This document shows positions 9,204 through 15,938 of a DNA stretch of 15,938 nt, one piece after another. The position numbers and the translations under genes are program-made. Within the stretch, counting starts at the first letter, position 1; every line of letters begins with the position of its first letter. The stretch is from Stramenopiles sp. TOSAG23-2 (Eukaryota; Sar): NCBI GenBank assembly GCA_900128395.1, contig LT649691.1, forward strand, positions 1 through 15,938. Reading direction: 5' to 3'. The notes under the pieces are model-generated. The model made no database searches. It was not told the DNA's origin and saw only the letters and a list, made by a program, of their open reading frames with translations.

Positions 9204-9518
9204 TATACATGTATGTGTCGTCATTGACATTTTAATATATATATAATAATTGTACGCGTATTTTAATTTTTTATTTCTACTCACATATCACATTATGCTT
9301 ATATATGACAGTGTTCCTAGATACTCTCTCCAAAGAATTAATAAAGAAGTGTTTGAGTCAATATTAAAAAATCTCAAAATGTGCCAAATCTTAGAATTTT
9401 AATTTAAAATAATATCTCTCTCCTCGCTACCTCATAAATATACTTTATATCACATTTTACAAAAACTGTATATATACATATATAAGCGTAATAACATACA
9501 GCGTAGTATTAAACATGT
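9204..9518. other. Convergent spacer between ZIP and small basic protein gene
   Basis: About 315 bp of AT-rich DNA between two converging genes, so it should hold two 3' ends. I see AATAAA-like words (e.g. ttaataaaga near 9340) but no strong hairpin and no gene. Confidence 0.5.
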
Positions 9519-9989
9519 TTAAAATGTCATCGTACCTATACCTTCTGTACCACCAACTGACATACCAGCACTACCACTTAATTCTCTTACTTGTTTTAAT
9601 TTACGTTTTTTCTTTCCACCATTTGAAGAAGATGAAGAAGAAGATGATCCACCAACACGTGAACCTGTTTTATTACGACGTATGTAAATTTCTTTTGCTT
9701 TTAAATATTTAGAATGTAATTCTTTTGCAACTTCATTTGAAAATACACCATGTTCTATACACCATACTAATGCCATTACACTATCAGGATTTTCTTTATA
9801 CAGTGTATCATAAAATACATAATCACCTGAACCTGGACTTTCTGTTGGATATCTTTGTCCTTTTTTTTCCATCACTAATGTTAACGTACCATCATCATTT
9901 ACAACAGTTTCTTTTGCCGTTCGTTTCTTTTTCTTGGCAGTTGTGGTGGTAGTGGTTGTTGTTGTCGTTTGTCCTTCTAATTTCACCAT
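9519..9989 (-). CDS. Small basic protein of unknown function, folded core
   Basis: A 156-residue protein that I do not recognise. Start ATG 9989 has the context aaacATGG. The N-terminus has a run of ten Thr and a basic cluster (AKKKKR, near 18-23). The C-terminal third has an eight-Ser run and a second basic cluster (GGKKKRKLK, 124-132), so nuclear location is plausible. Between them, residues about 47-102 look like a conserved globular core, with a glycine-aromatic start (GSGDYVFYDTLYKENPDS) followed by two amphipathic helices around MALVWCIEHGVFS and EVAKELHSKYLKAKE. The normal amino-acid balance of this core and the sharp contrast with its low-complexity flanks argue for a real gene. It is convergent with the ZIP gene and lies downstream of, and in the same direction as, the TIR-kinase-LRR gene. 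Confidence 0.75.
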   Translation of the reverse strand: MVKLEGQTTTTTTTTTTAKKKKRTAKETVVNDDGTLTLVMEKKGQRYPTESPGSGDYVFYDTLYKENPDSVMALVWCIEHGVFSNEVAKELHSKYLKAKEIYIRRNKTGSRVGGSSSSSSSSNGGKKKRKLKQVRELSGSAGMSVGGTEGIGTMTF

Positions 9990-10252
9990 GTTTTATTGCT
10001 TTTTTTTTTGTTTCTATTTGTTGTTGTTGTTTGCTTCTTTCGGTTTTTGTGTTTCTTATTTGTATTTTTTTTGTTAATTTTTGTGATGAAAATCAAATAT
10101 TCAAATTTTTTTGTTGTTGGTGGTTTTGGTTGTTTTTGGTTGTAGTGGTGTGTGGTGCTTCTTTTCGATTTCATCAATAGTGTGTCGTTTAATTTTTGTA
10201 TGCTATTTATATAGGGATATATTGTAGTTGGTAGTATATAAATAAATATATA

Positions 10253-12907
10253 TTACTTATAGGCTATCTCCATCCGTCTCACTCGTTGATACCCGTTTGA
10301 TCCATCTCTTTTATATTGTTGTATAGCTTTTAATTGTGATTTCATATTATCACTAAGTTGATTATTATCTAGGTGCAAGTACTTTAATGTATTGTTTATT
10401 TTTAATCCATCAATAATACTTTGTATTCCACTATCATCAGTAATATTATTATAATATAGGTTCAATATCATTAATGTGTTGTTTGTTTTTAATGCTTCAC
10501 CAATACTTTGTACATCAGTAATATTATTATTACCTAGGTACAATATTGTTAATGTATTGTTTGTTTTTAATCCTTCACCAATACTTTGTACATGCAAGTA
10601 CTTTAATGTATTGTTTATTTTTAATCCATCAATAATACTTTGTATTCCACTATCATCAGTAATATTATTATAATATAGGTTCAATATCATTAATGTGTTG
10701 TTTGTTTTTAATGCTTCACCAATACTTTGTACATCAGTAATATTATTATTACATAGGGACAATGTCTTTAATGTATTGTTTCTTTTTAACAATTCACCAA
10801 TAGCTAATGCATCCTCATCCGTGAGATTCTTTCCACTCAAATCCACTTTCGCCTTCCCCCCATCAAATTCTTTTTCCCATTTAATGTATGCAGCACTTTT
10901 CTTTGTCACATTTGCAACTTCTTCGTTTTGTAGAAATTTTTTCTCTCCTGAAGATCGCGATGCAACCCTTGGACTATGTGATTCATCGTCTAGTTTAACT
11001 TGTTTCTTGATCGATTTCAACATATTCGTGGACTTTTTATTACTTTGACTCTTTATTTGATTAACATTTTCTACATCTTCTCCATTTTTTTTGATAGTAT
11101 TATTATCATCATCAACTTCTTCGTTTTGTAGAAATTTTTTCTCTCCTGAAGATCGCGATGCAACCCTTGGACTATGTGATTCATCGTCTAGTTTAACTTG
11201 TTTCTTGATCGATTTCAACATATTCGTGGACTTTTTATTACTTTGACTCTTTATTTGATTAACATTTTCTACATCTTCTCCATTTTTTTTGATAGTATTA
11301 TTATCATCATCATTATTATTATTATTATTACCGTTTTCTCCCCCATCTTTATCTTGTTGTTGCATCATCGATATTGTTCCTCTCAAACTTTTGCTTAAAT
11401 TCTCAAACGTTGGTCTTTCCTCTGTTTTTTGTGACCAACAACCTGTAATAAATAACTTTTCATTATCTTCCAGATTTATTATATCAGCAATAGGTGGACG
11501 TTCAGGTTCAGAATCTTCAAACATTAGCGCCTCCATGTGCATTGCCAAAATTTCATTTTCAGGTACGCCAGCAAATGCAATTTTACCAGAAAATAATTCC
11601 CAGCTCAATATCCCAAAACTGTAAACATCAGCTGCTTTTGAATAGTTTGCTCCACCCATGCGCTTCGATTTGAAAAGTTCTGGCGCTTTATATTGTATTG
11701 TCCCTCGTTCTCCTTTTGTTGACCCAGCAGACATTGTTTTAATTTTTGACAATCCAAAATCTGATATCCAAGGTACATCATCTTTACTAATTAAAATATT
11801 TTCAGGTTTTAGATCTAAATGTAATATGTTACGACTATGCAGCATTGCCATTCCATTGCATATGCCACATGCAAGATGGAATCGTTTTTCGTTTGACATA
11901 GTTGGCTCATTGTCAAATAAATCTCTTAAATTTCCTTTTTCTGCAAATGCCAATATAAGCATAGGTGGATCTGAACATATGTTGAACATTTGTACAATAT
12001 TTTCATGTCTACAAGAGCTTAATGTTTTGAATTCATTCTGAAGTAATAATTTTGCTTGTTCACTCTCTTTTTTGCTCGTATGTGCATGAAGTTTTTTAAT
12101 AGCAACATTCATACCATATACAATACCTTTGTGTACATCTGCAAAAGCACCTCTGCCGATATAATCACGAATTTCAATTGAATTAGCGTCAATTTCCCAT
12201 TTATTTTGCTCGCTCGTTATTTTTTCTAATTTCTTTTCCATTTCTTCTATTTTCATCTTGTTAGCTTCCAGACGCAATTTCTCTAAATTTTCTTCCCTGC
12301 GTTTCTTCTCAGCTACAAGACGAGCCTTTTCTATCTCATGTTCTTTGCGTTCAGCTTCAAGACGTGCCTTTTGTTTCTCCAGTTTATCACGTTCTCGTTT
12401 TTCCTCAAGAGTTACAACATTACCATTCTTTAAAAGGATTTTAGGCCTATCCTTTAAAATTGAGTCAACACTTGTTTTCCAAAGGAAAGGATTCACCCTA
12501 GAAATTTCGGTGAAATTTATTTTCCCTATACCTTTCAAGTAACCTTTATTGTTTGGGCAACGATTAATGATACTACCAATTTGTCCTTTTTGTTGTATAT
12601 CAATAACCACTTGTATTGGTTTGTGATATTCGACCGCCCATTCCAATTCTTTCACGCAAAATGGTCTAGTAAAGTATTCTGGGGACATTATAATTAATAC
12701 AATTTCAGAAAGGATAATTCCTTCTTTCATTGCATCCTCGTCTCGCGCAACCATTTTTACATCCAACCAGCATGTTTTGCCGTGATCCCTTACCGAGTAA
12801 AAAATGTCATTTGCAAAAAGGCCTGAATCGGCTTGAACATGTGATATAAAGTAATTCCATTTTCCAGGTTCGTTTAGTAAGGTACTTGTTGTTGTTAGTG
12901 ATGCCAT
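10253..12907 (-). CDS. TIR / coiled-coil / TKL kinase / LRR protein
   Basis: An 884-residue intracellular protein with no signal peptide or membrane segment. Residues 16-150 are a TIR domain: WNYFISHVQADSG strand, CWLDVKM, IVLIIMSPEYF, and FCVKELEW with Glu87 at the site of the NADase glutamate of SARM1 and plant TIRs. Residues about 168-232 form a charged coiled coil. A kinase spans about 243-510: Gly loop GRGAFADV, Lys271 (VAIKK), Glu292, HLDLKPEN with Asp365, DFG 383-385, APE 408-410. Its fold and sequence suit the tyrosine-kinase-like group. Arg before Asp365 is replaced by Leu, making it non-RD. A linker (520-665) contains a polyAsn run and two identical 66-residue repeats. Residues about 685-865 are ribonuclease-inhibitor-type LRRs (NNTL..L.L..NNIT). 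The kinase looks active and the TIR may cleave NAD. Immune or cell-death signalling is inferred from architecture alone. Confidence 0.88.
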   Translation of the reverse strand: MASLTTTSTLLNEPGKWNYFISHVQADSGLFANDIFYSVRDHGKTCWLDVKMVARDEDAMKEGIILSEIVLIIMSPEYFTRPFCVKELEWAVEYHKPIQVVIDIQQKGQIGSIINRCPNNKGYLKGIGKINFTEISRVNPFLWKTSVDSILKDRPKILLKNGNVVTLEEKRERDKLEKQKARLEAERKEHEIEKARLVAEKKRREENLEKLRLEANKMKIEEMEKKLEKITSEQNKWEIDANSIEIRDYIGRGAFADVHKGIVYGMNVAIKKLHAHTSKKESEQAKLLLQNEFKTLSSCRHENIVQMFNICSDPPMLILAFAEKGNLRDLFDNEPTMSNEKRFHLACGICNGMAMLHSRNILHLDLKPENILISKDDVPWISDFGLSKIKTMSAGSTKGERGTIQYKAPELFKSKRMGGANYSKAADVYSFGILSWELFSGKIAFAGVPENEILAMHMEALMFEDSEPERPPIADIINLEDNEKLFITGCWSQKTEERPTFENLSKSLRGTISMMQQQDKDGGENGNNNNNNDDDNNTIKKNGEDVENVNQIKSQSNKKSTNMLKSIKKQVKLDDESHSPRVASRSSGEKKFLQNEEVDDDNNTIKKNGEDVENVNQIKSQSNKKSTNMLKSIKKQVKLDDESHSPRVASRSSGEKKFLQNEEVANVTKKSAAYIKWEKEFDGGKAKVDLSGKNLTDEDALAIGELLKRNNTLKTLSLCNNNITDVQSIGEALKTNNTLMILNLYYNNITDDSGIQSIIDGLKINNTLKYLHVQSIGEGLKTNNTLTILYLGNNNITDVQSIGEALKTNNTLMILNLYYNNITDDSGIQSIIDGLKINNTLKYLHLDNNQLSDNMKSQLKAIQQYKRDGSNGYQRVRRMEIAYK
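10374..10811 (-). repeat. In-frame 219-bp tandem duplication within LRRs
   Basis: Two units with a period of 219 bp (73 codons): 10374-10592 and 10593-10811. The first 160 bases of each (10374-10533 and 10593-10752) are identical; the remaining 59 are clearly diverged. At protein level LRR pairs are copied. At the junction one repeat is shortened: NNTLKYLH runs straight into VQSIGEG, losing the xLxxNNIT part, so one LRR has about 18 residues instead of 26-29. Confidence 0.9.
10915..11310 (-). repeat. Perfect in-frame 198-bp tandem duplication in linker
   Basis: Units 10915-11112 and 11113-11310 are base-for-base identical by my reading (66 codons each). They encode protein residues 533-598 and 599-664, each starting DDDNNTIKK and ending KKFLQNEEV. 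Identity at silent sites shows a recent duplication, conversion, or an assembly artefact. The adjacent trinucleotide run encoding Asn/Asp (11301-11330) may have promoted slippage or misalignment. Confidence 0.92.
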
Positions 12908-12980
12908 TCTTAAATTTACGTTTTTTAATATACTTTCGTGTGTATAGAGATAAATTATTTATTCAATATTAAAGATAACG

Positions 12981-13458
12981 TAGTATACTACAGAGATATC
13001 ATTCCTATCAGAACAAAAATTTTGCGTTTCTTTTTCCTACATCCTACATCCCTGATAAGTTAAAGTTGCTATACTACAGACAGGTGAAACAAGTTAAAGT
13101 ATAGTTTACCTGGTTTACCTATCTTAATCTATTACGTATTATATTATTTTCTTGTTTATATTTAAAATATTTAAAAAAATATTTTTTAATAATACACACA
13201 CAAATGAAAAAAACCAAATAATACATATTTAGTATACTACAGAGATATCATTCCTATCAGAACAAAAATTTTGCGTTTCTTTTTCCTGATAAAAGTTAAA
13301 GTTGCTACAGACGACTGGCAGACGACAGGTGAAACAAGTTAAAGTATTATAATTATTTAGTTTACGTATTATTATTATTTTCTTGTTTATATTTAAAATA
13401 TTTAAAAAAATATTTTTTAATAATACACACACAAATGAAAAAAACCAAATAATACATA
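12981..13458. repeat. Diverged noncoding tandem duplication upstream of TIR-kinase gene
   Basis: Copy 1 spans 12981-13229 and copy 2 spans 13230-13458. The outer parts are identical: 58 bases (12981-13038 against 13230-13287) and 86 bases (13142-13227 against 13373-13458). The middles differ by indels: copy 1 has an acatcctacatccct insert and extra ttacct motifs, and copy 2 has gacgactggcag. Both keep caggtgaaacaagttaaagtat. The block starts 73 bp from the TIR-kinase start codon, so it may duplicate promoter or 5' UTR elements. Confidence 0.9.
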
Positions 13459-13676
13459 ACAGGATACATCTTATTTAAACAAAATCTACAAACCCCACCA
13501 GACATATATTCTTATATTCAAGAGATAGAGACGTGGGGAAATCATTTACAGTAATGTTGTTCTTATGTTGTAATATATCATCATCATCCATATTAATAAT
13601 AAAAAATGATCTGAGAAATTTTGGCTACATGTGCGCGTGTGCGTGTGAAATATATCTGTGTGATTTAAATGACTTG

Positions 13677-13696
13677 ATATATATATATATATATAT
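13677..13696. repeat. TA-dinucleotide microsatellite
   Basis: About ten uninterrupted AT units in the presumed 3' flank of the cathepsin gene, 76 bp beyond its stop codon. Confidence 0.9.
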
Positions 13697-13772
13697 CATT
13701 ATCATTACTAGATCAATTAAGAAAACGATCCAAAAAACGAAATCAATCAAAATCAGTTATCATTAAAAATCA

Positions 13773-14858
13773 TTACTTTAACGATTTGATCAATTTAGTT
13801 TCAATAGATGTTGGTGATTTACTTTCAACATGTGATGCGCCAGTTGGATAACTTGGTGATTGGCTGATTCCACACATGTTATAACCACGACTTACTCTTA
13901 TGTAGCCATCTTCACCCCAAGTGTTTCCCCAACTATTTTTAACTTTCCAGTAGTCAAGACCACCATCATAATCGTATCCATATCCAACGATTAAAACACC
14001 ATGATCCAATTGTGTACCACATCCAGTATTATTAAATACACCACCTTTGTAAAATTGGAAAACCGTTTTATCTGCTTCAATTGCTACGGAAACTGGTCCT
14101 TTTGCTACTGCAACTTTTAAACTGTCTTCATCATTTTGTGGAACATCTTCATGTCCAGAAACAGTTGTTTGTTTCGTGCAAGACGTATCGCAACTTCCTT
14201 CTGACCCGGTATATGGATATGCTTTCTCGGAGCAGATACCACCATTGTTCATGATAAATTCAAATGCATTGTCCATTAAACCACCTTCACATCCATGATC
14301 CGTTGAATCACAATCCACTAAATTTTGTTCACTCAAGCTAATAAGTTCCCCAGTAGCAATTTGTGCTGCACCTTCAACCGCACCAGTCGTACTGAAACTC
14401 CAGCAACTACCACATTGTCCTTGGTTTTTTACATCTGTTACTGCACCTTTTTTAACCCAATCAATACTATCTGGTGTTTCCGATAACGATGCTTTTAAAT
14501 TATTATTATAATTTTTTTTGCGTCGTAAATAGGTATTTTTGGATTTGTAACCAGTATATACTTTTACAAATTCTTCTGCAGTTAAATGTGAAAATTCATT
14601 ATGTCCTACTGTATAGGTCAATCCTGGCAATTTATTATGTTCTACAATAAATTTATCGTTTTCTGCGAATGTTAACATAGCTTTTGCTTCTTCTTCAAGC
14701 GATTTGAATTCATGTTCAAATTTATGTTTCCATACGTTAAATTTTGTTTTCAAACTTATGAGATCAGATTCTAAGTTAAATCCTTCATAATTAATATTGT
14801 ATGCATTACAACATGTTGTTGTGATTGCAACTAATGCAAGTAGTAGTATTGTTTTCAT
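13773..14858 (-). CDS. Cathepsin L-like cysteine protease precursor (C1A)
   Basis: A 361-residue papain-family pre-proenzyme, expected in lysosome-like compartments or secreted. Residues 1-19 are a signal peptide ([19 protein letters not shown]). The I29 inhibitory prodomain covers about 37-100, with an ERFNIN-like helix and [13 protein letters not shown]. The mature enzyme begins near TPDSIDW (about 128). All catalytic residues are present: Gln146, Cys152 in [10 protein letters not shown], His286 in [11 protein letters not shown], and Asn308 in VKNSWG. The [13 protein letters not shown] segment and the ERFNIN-type prodomain favour the cathepsin L over the B group. Conserved Cys at 149, 183, 190 and others suit the usual disulphides. 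The C-terminus runs about 20 residues past the usual end of the fold ([20 protein letters not shown]), a short polar tail of unknown role. The start context aacaATGA is A-rich like its neighbours. It is a single exon. Length is slightly above the usual 330-345. Confidence 0.95.
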   Translation of the reverse strand: MKTILLLALVAITTTCCNAYNINYEGFNLESDLISLKTKFNVWKHKFEHEFKSLEEEAKAMLTFAENDKFIVEHNKLPGLTYTVGHNEFSHLTAEEFVKVYTGYKSKNTYLRRKKNYNNNLKASLSETPDSIDWVKKGAVTDVKNQGQCGSCWSFSTTGAVEGAAQIATGELISLSEQNLVDCDSTDHGCEGGLMDNAFEFIMNNGGICSEKAYPYTGSEGSCDTSCTKQTTVSGHEDVPQNDEDSLKVAVAKGPVSVAIEADKTVFQFYKGGVFNNTGCGTQLDHGVLIVGYGYDYDGGLDYWKVKNSWGNTWGEDGYIRVSRGYNMCGISQSPSYPTGASHVESKSPTSIETKLIKSLK

Positions 14859-15076
14859 TGTTGTTTTTTATTTTATTTTTTGTCGTTTGTTTGCTTAATT
14901 CGATATAGATAAATAAAATATTATTTTGTTTACTTTGTTTTTTGTTTTGTTTGTTTTCTTTTCTATACACCTTACACATTGTAGATTGTAGATATGTTGA
15001 TGTATATGACATTAATATAGTTTTCAATTATTGTAATAAAATAATTTGTAAAAAAAGAAGTGGTAATAAATCCAAT

Positions 15077-15108
15077 GGTATTTACCTGCTATTCAGCTCA
15101 CAAATACC
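15077..15108. repeat. Inverted repeat on a tatttacctgct word
   Basis: GGTATTT (15077-15083) and AAATACC (15102-15108) are perfect 7-base inverted arms. The left arm runs into tatttacctgct. The same word occurs at 15401-15412 in a comparable hairpin. Confidence 0.55.
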
Positions 15109-15398
15109 TCAATCAAAGGACCAGTTTTTCAAGAAGAATTAGAATATGGTGCATAGGTTTCGCTGACCAGCATTAGCATCCGAATAGCACCCAGGGAGTA
15201 CACGATTCATTAAAATAGTTCGCCTGGATGACACACCAATTTCCAATTCATAAATGAACGATTACCAGGTATTTACTTGCGCACTGTTCTACTTTTAATA
15301 CTATAGCCATGCTGCGCAACCTCTACGGTATTCTAAAGGAACTATTAAGTATAATATTATATCCTATATATGAAATCGTAAAATCATGTGGTTCGCGT

Positions 15399-15426
15399 TG
15401 TATTTACCTGCTAGAGGATAAATACA
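15399..15426. repeat. Second inverted repeat on tatttacctgct
   Basis: TGTATTTA (15399-15406) and TAAATACA (15419-15426) are perfect 8-base arms around a 12-base loop (cctgctagagga). The layout matches the element at 15077-15108. Confidence 0.6.
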
Positions 15427-15505
15427 CTACATAGCATTATAAATGATATTCCTATAGCATACAACATAGACATAGCCTTGCGGGCTTGGATAGAGCTAGC
15501 CAGGC

Positions 15506-15550
15506 TAGCCCAGCTAGTCGGAACACACGACGCTCATATAGCCCAGCTAG
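15506..15550. repeat. Direct repeat in CTAG-rich patch
   Basis: tagcccagctag occurs at 15506-15517 and 15539-15550, inside a stretch dense in GCTAGC/CTAG palindromes (15494-15553). This word use is unlike the rest of the window. Confidence 0.7.
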
Positions 15551-15623
15551 CTCCATTTATTATAAAACTTGAAATTATCTGTTACGGATTTTACGGAGAT
15601 TTATCCGGATTTTTTTTTTATTA

Positions 15624-15654
15624 AAGCCCGTGGGATTCCATAGTCCTACGGCTT
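15624..15654. repeat. Bulged hairpin after T-run
   Basis: AAGCC (15624-15628) pairs with GGCTT (15650-15654). After a one-base bulge, GT pairs with AC and GGA with TCC, enclosing the loop ttccatag. It directly follows a run of nine T. Plausible as RNA structure on either strand; function unknown. Confidence 0.55.
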
Positions 15655-15792
15655 AAGGCAGGCACATGTTTGCTTAAAAGTTAAAATAACAGGAGAATAG
15701 CATTGTTTTTTTGACCGAAATATTTGATGAAAACCGATAATTTTGAGCTAAATGCATAAATCTCACATTTTTCAACATGGACACAGCATGGG

Positions 15793-15812
15793 CTGTACGG
15801 AAACCCGTACAG
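15793..15812. repeat. Perfect 8-bp hairpin with 4-base loop
   Basis: CTGTACGG (15793-15800) and CCGTACAG (15805-15812) are exact inverted copies separated by AAAC. It is the strongest compact hairpin I found outside AT-only sequence in this window. No U-run follows, so it does not look like a classical terminator. Confidence 0.75.
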
Positions 15813-15938
15813 GATAAATGCAAAAAAATCTATTGATCTAAATGTCTAATTTTATCGGAGATTTTACACTCATAAATACACGCTAATGATATTCCCCTAT
15901 TGTTTATCAGCCCTTTTTTACCTTTTTTTTTTCTTTTT

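Larger units (their letters stand above)
12908..13772. other. Spacer between TIR-kinase and cathepsin genes
   Basis: This is upstream of the minus-strand TIR-kinase-LRR gene and downstream of the cathepsin stop. Most of it is a tandem duplicated block (12981-13458, listed separately). A 20-base TA run lies at 13677-13696. A plus-strand frame at 13533-13766 has no protein-like composition, and I see no gene. Confidence 0.6.
14859..15938. other. Gene-free right flank with hairpins and short repeats
   Basis: No supportable reading frame. The first 170 bases are the A-rich (minus strand) leader of the cathepsin gene. From about 15060 the sequence becomes less AT-rich and holds several recurring words and hairpins: the tatttacctgct family (15079-15090, 15270-15280, 15401-15412), a CTAG-rich patch (15491-15553), a bulged hairpin (15624-15654), a perfect hairpin (15793-15812), and paired ataaatacac / aatgatattcc blocks. 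It could be a decayed mobile element or a noncoding RNA locus; neither is shown. Confidence 0.5.

Noticed and set aside
9956-10180. Hydrophobic plus-strand frame near the small protein gene
   Set aside because: It is the complement of an A-rich leader and of Lys/Thr codons. Phe/Leu/Val richness is a T-run artefact.
10374-10811. CRISPR-like array from regular repeats
   Set aside because: Repeats are in-frame LRR codons with a 219-bp period and no unique spacers.
13533-13766. Plus-strand frame of 77 residues
   Set aside because: Runs through the TA microsatellite and a poly-Lys-like end; no protein character.
15793-15812. Bacterial-type intrinsic terminator
   Set aside because: The stem is strong, but no U-run follows on either strand and all genes here are eukaryotic in style.

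Overview
The window looks like nuclear DNA of an AT-rich unicellular eukaryote. It has seven protein-coding genes, each readable as one open reading frame. Proteins are rich in Asn and Lys runs, start codons sit in A-rich contexts, and the spacers carry long A/T homopolymers and (AT)n tracts. The gene types are eukaryotic: a BSDC1-like BSD-domain protein, a cPLA2-like phospholipase, a ZIP metal transporter, a tyrosine-kinase-like kinase and a cathepsin L-like protease. I cannot name the species. A stramenopile or other protist is a guess from protein style. I see no tRNA, rRNA, CRISPR array or bacterial operon.

Layout, left to right: AT-rich flank (1-659); BSDC1-like gene on minus (660-1793); a spacer shared by two divergent genes (1794-2545); secreted or membrane-anchored cPLA2-like phospholipase on plus (2546-5323); spacer; a Lys-rich protein with a C-terminal PAH-like helical region on plus (5947-7065); a gene-free stretch of about 970 bp; ZIP transporter on plus (8040-9203); a small basic protein of unknown function on minus (9519-9989), convergent with ZIP; a large TIR / coiled-coil / TKL kinase / LRR gene on minus (10253-12907); a duplicated noncoding block upstream of it; pre-procathepsin L-like protease on minus (13773-14858); and a final gene-free kilobase with hairpins and short dispersed repeats.

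The standout is the 884-residue TIR-kinase-LRR protein. It joins a TIR domain that keeps the glutamate equivalent to the NADase catalytic residue, a coiled coil, a complete kinase with a non-RD (HLD) catalytic loop, and a leucine-rich repeat tail. Two in-frame tandem duplications, identical at nucleotide level (198 bp in the linker, 160 bp of a 219-bp period in the LRRs), show it has been remodelled recently. A third, older duplication of about 240 bp lies just upstream. The combination resembles an intracellular immune or cell-death sensor, but that role is inferred from architecture only. I see no sign that the neighbouring genes form one pathway; they look like ordinary housekeeping and secretory genes.
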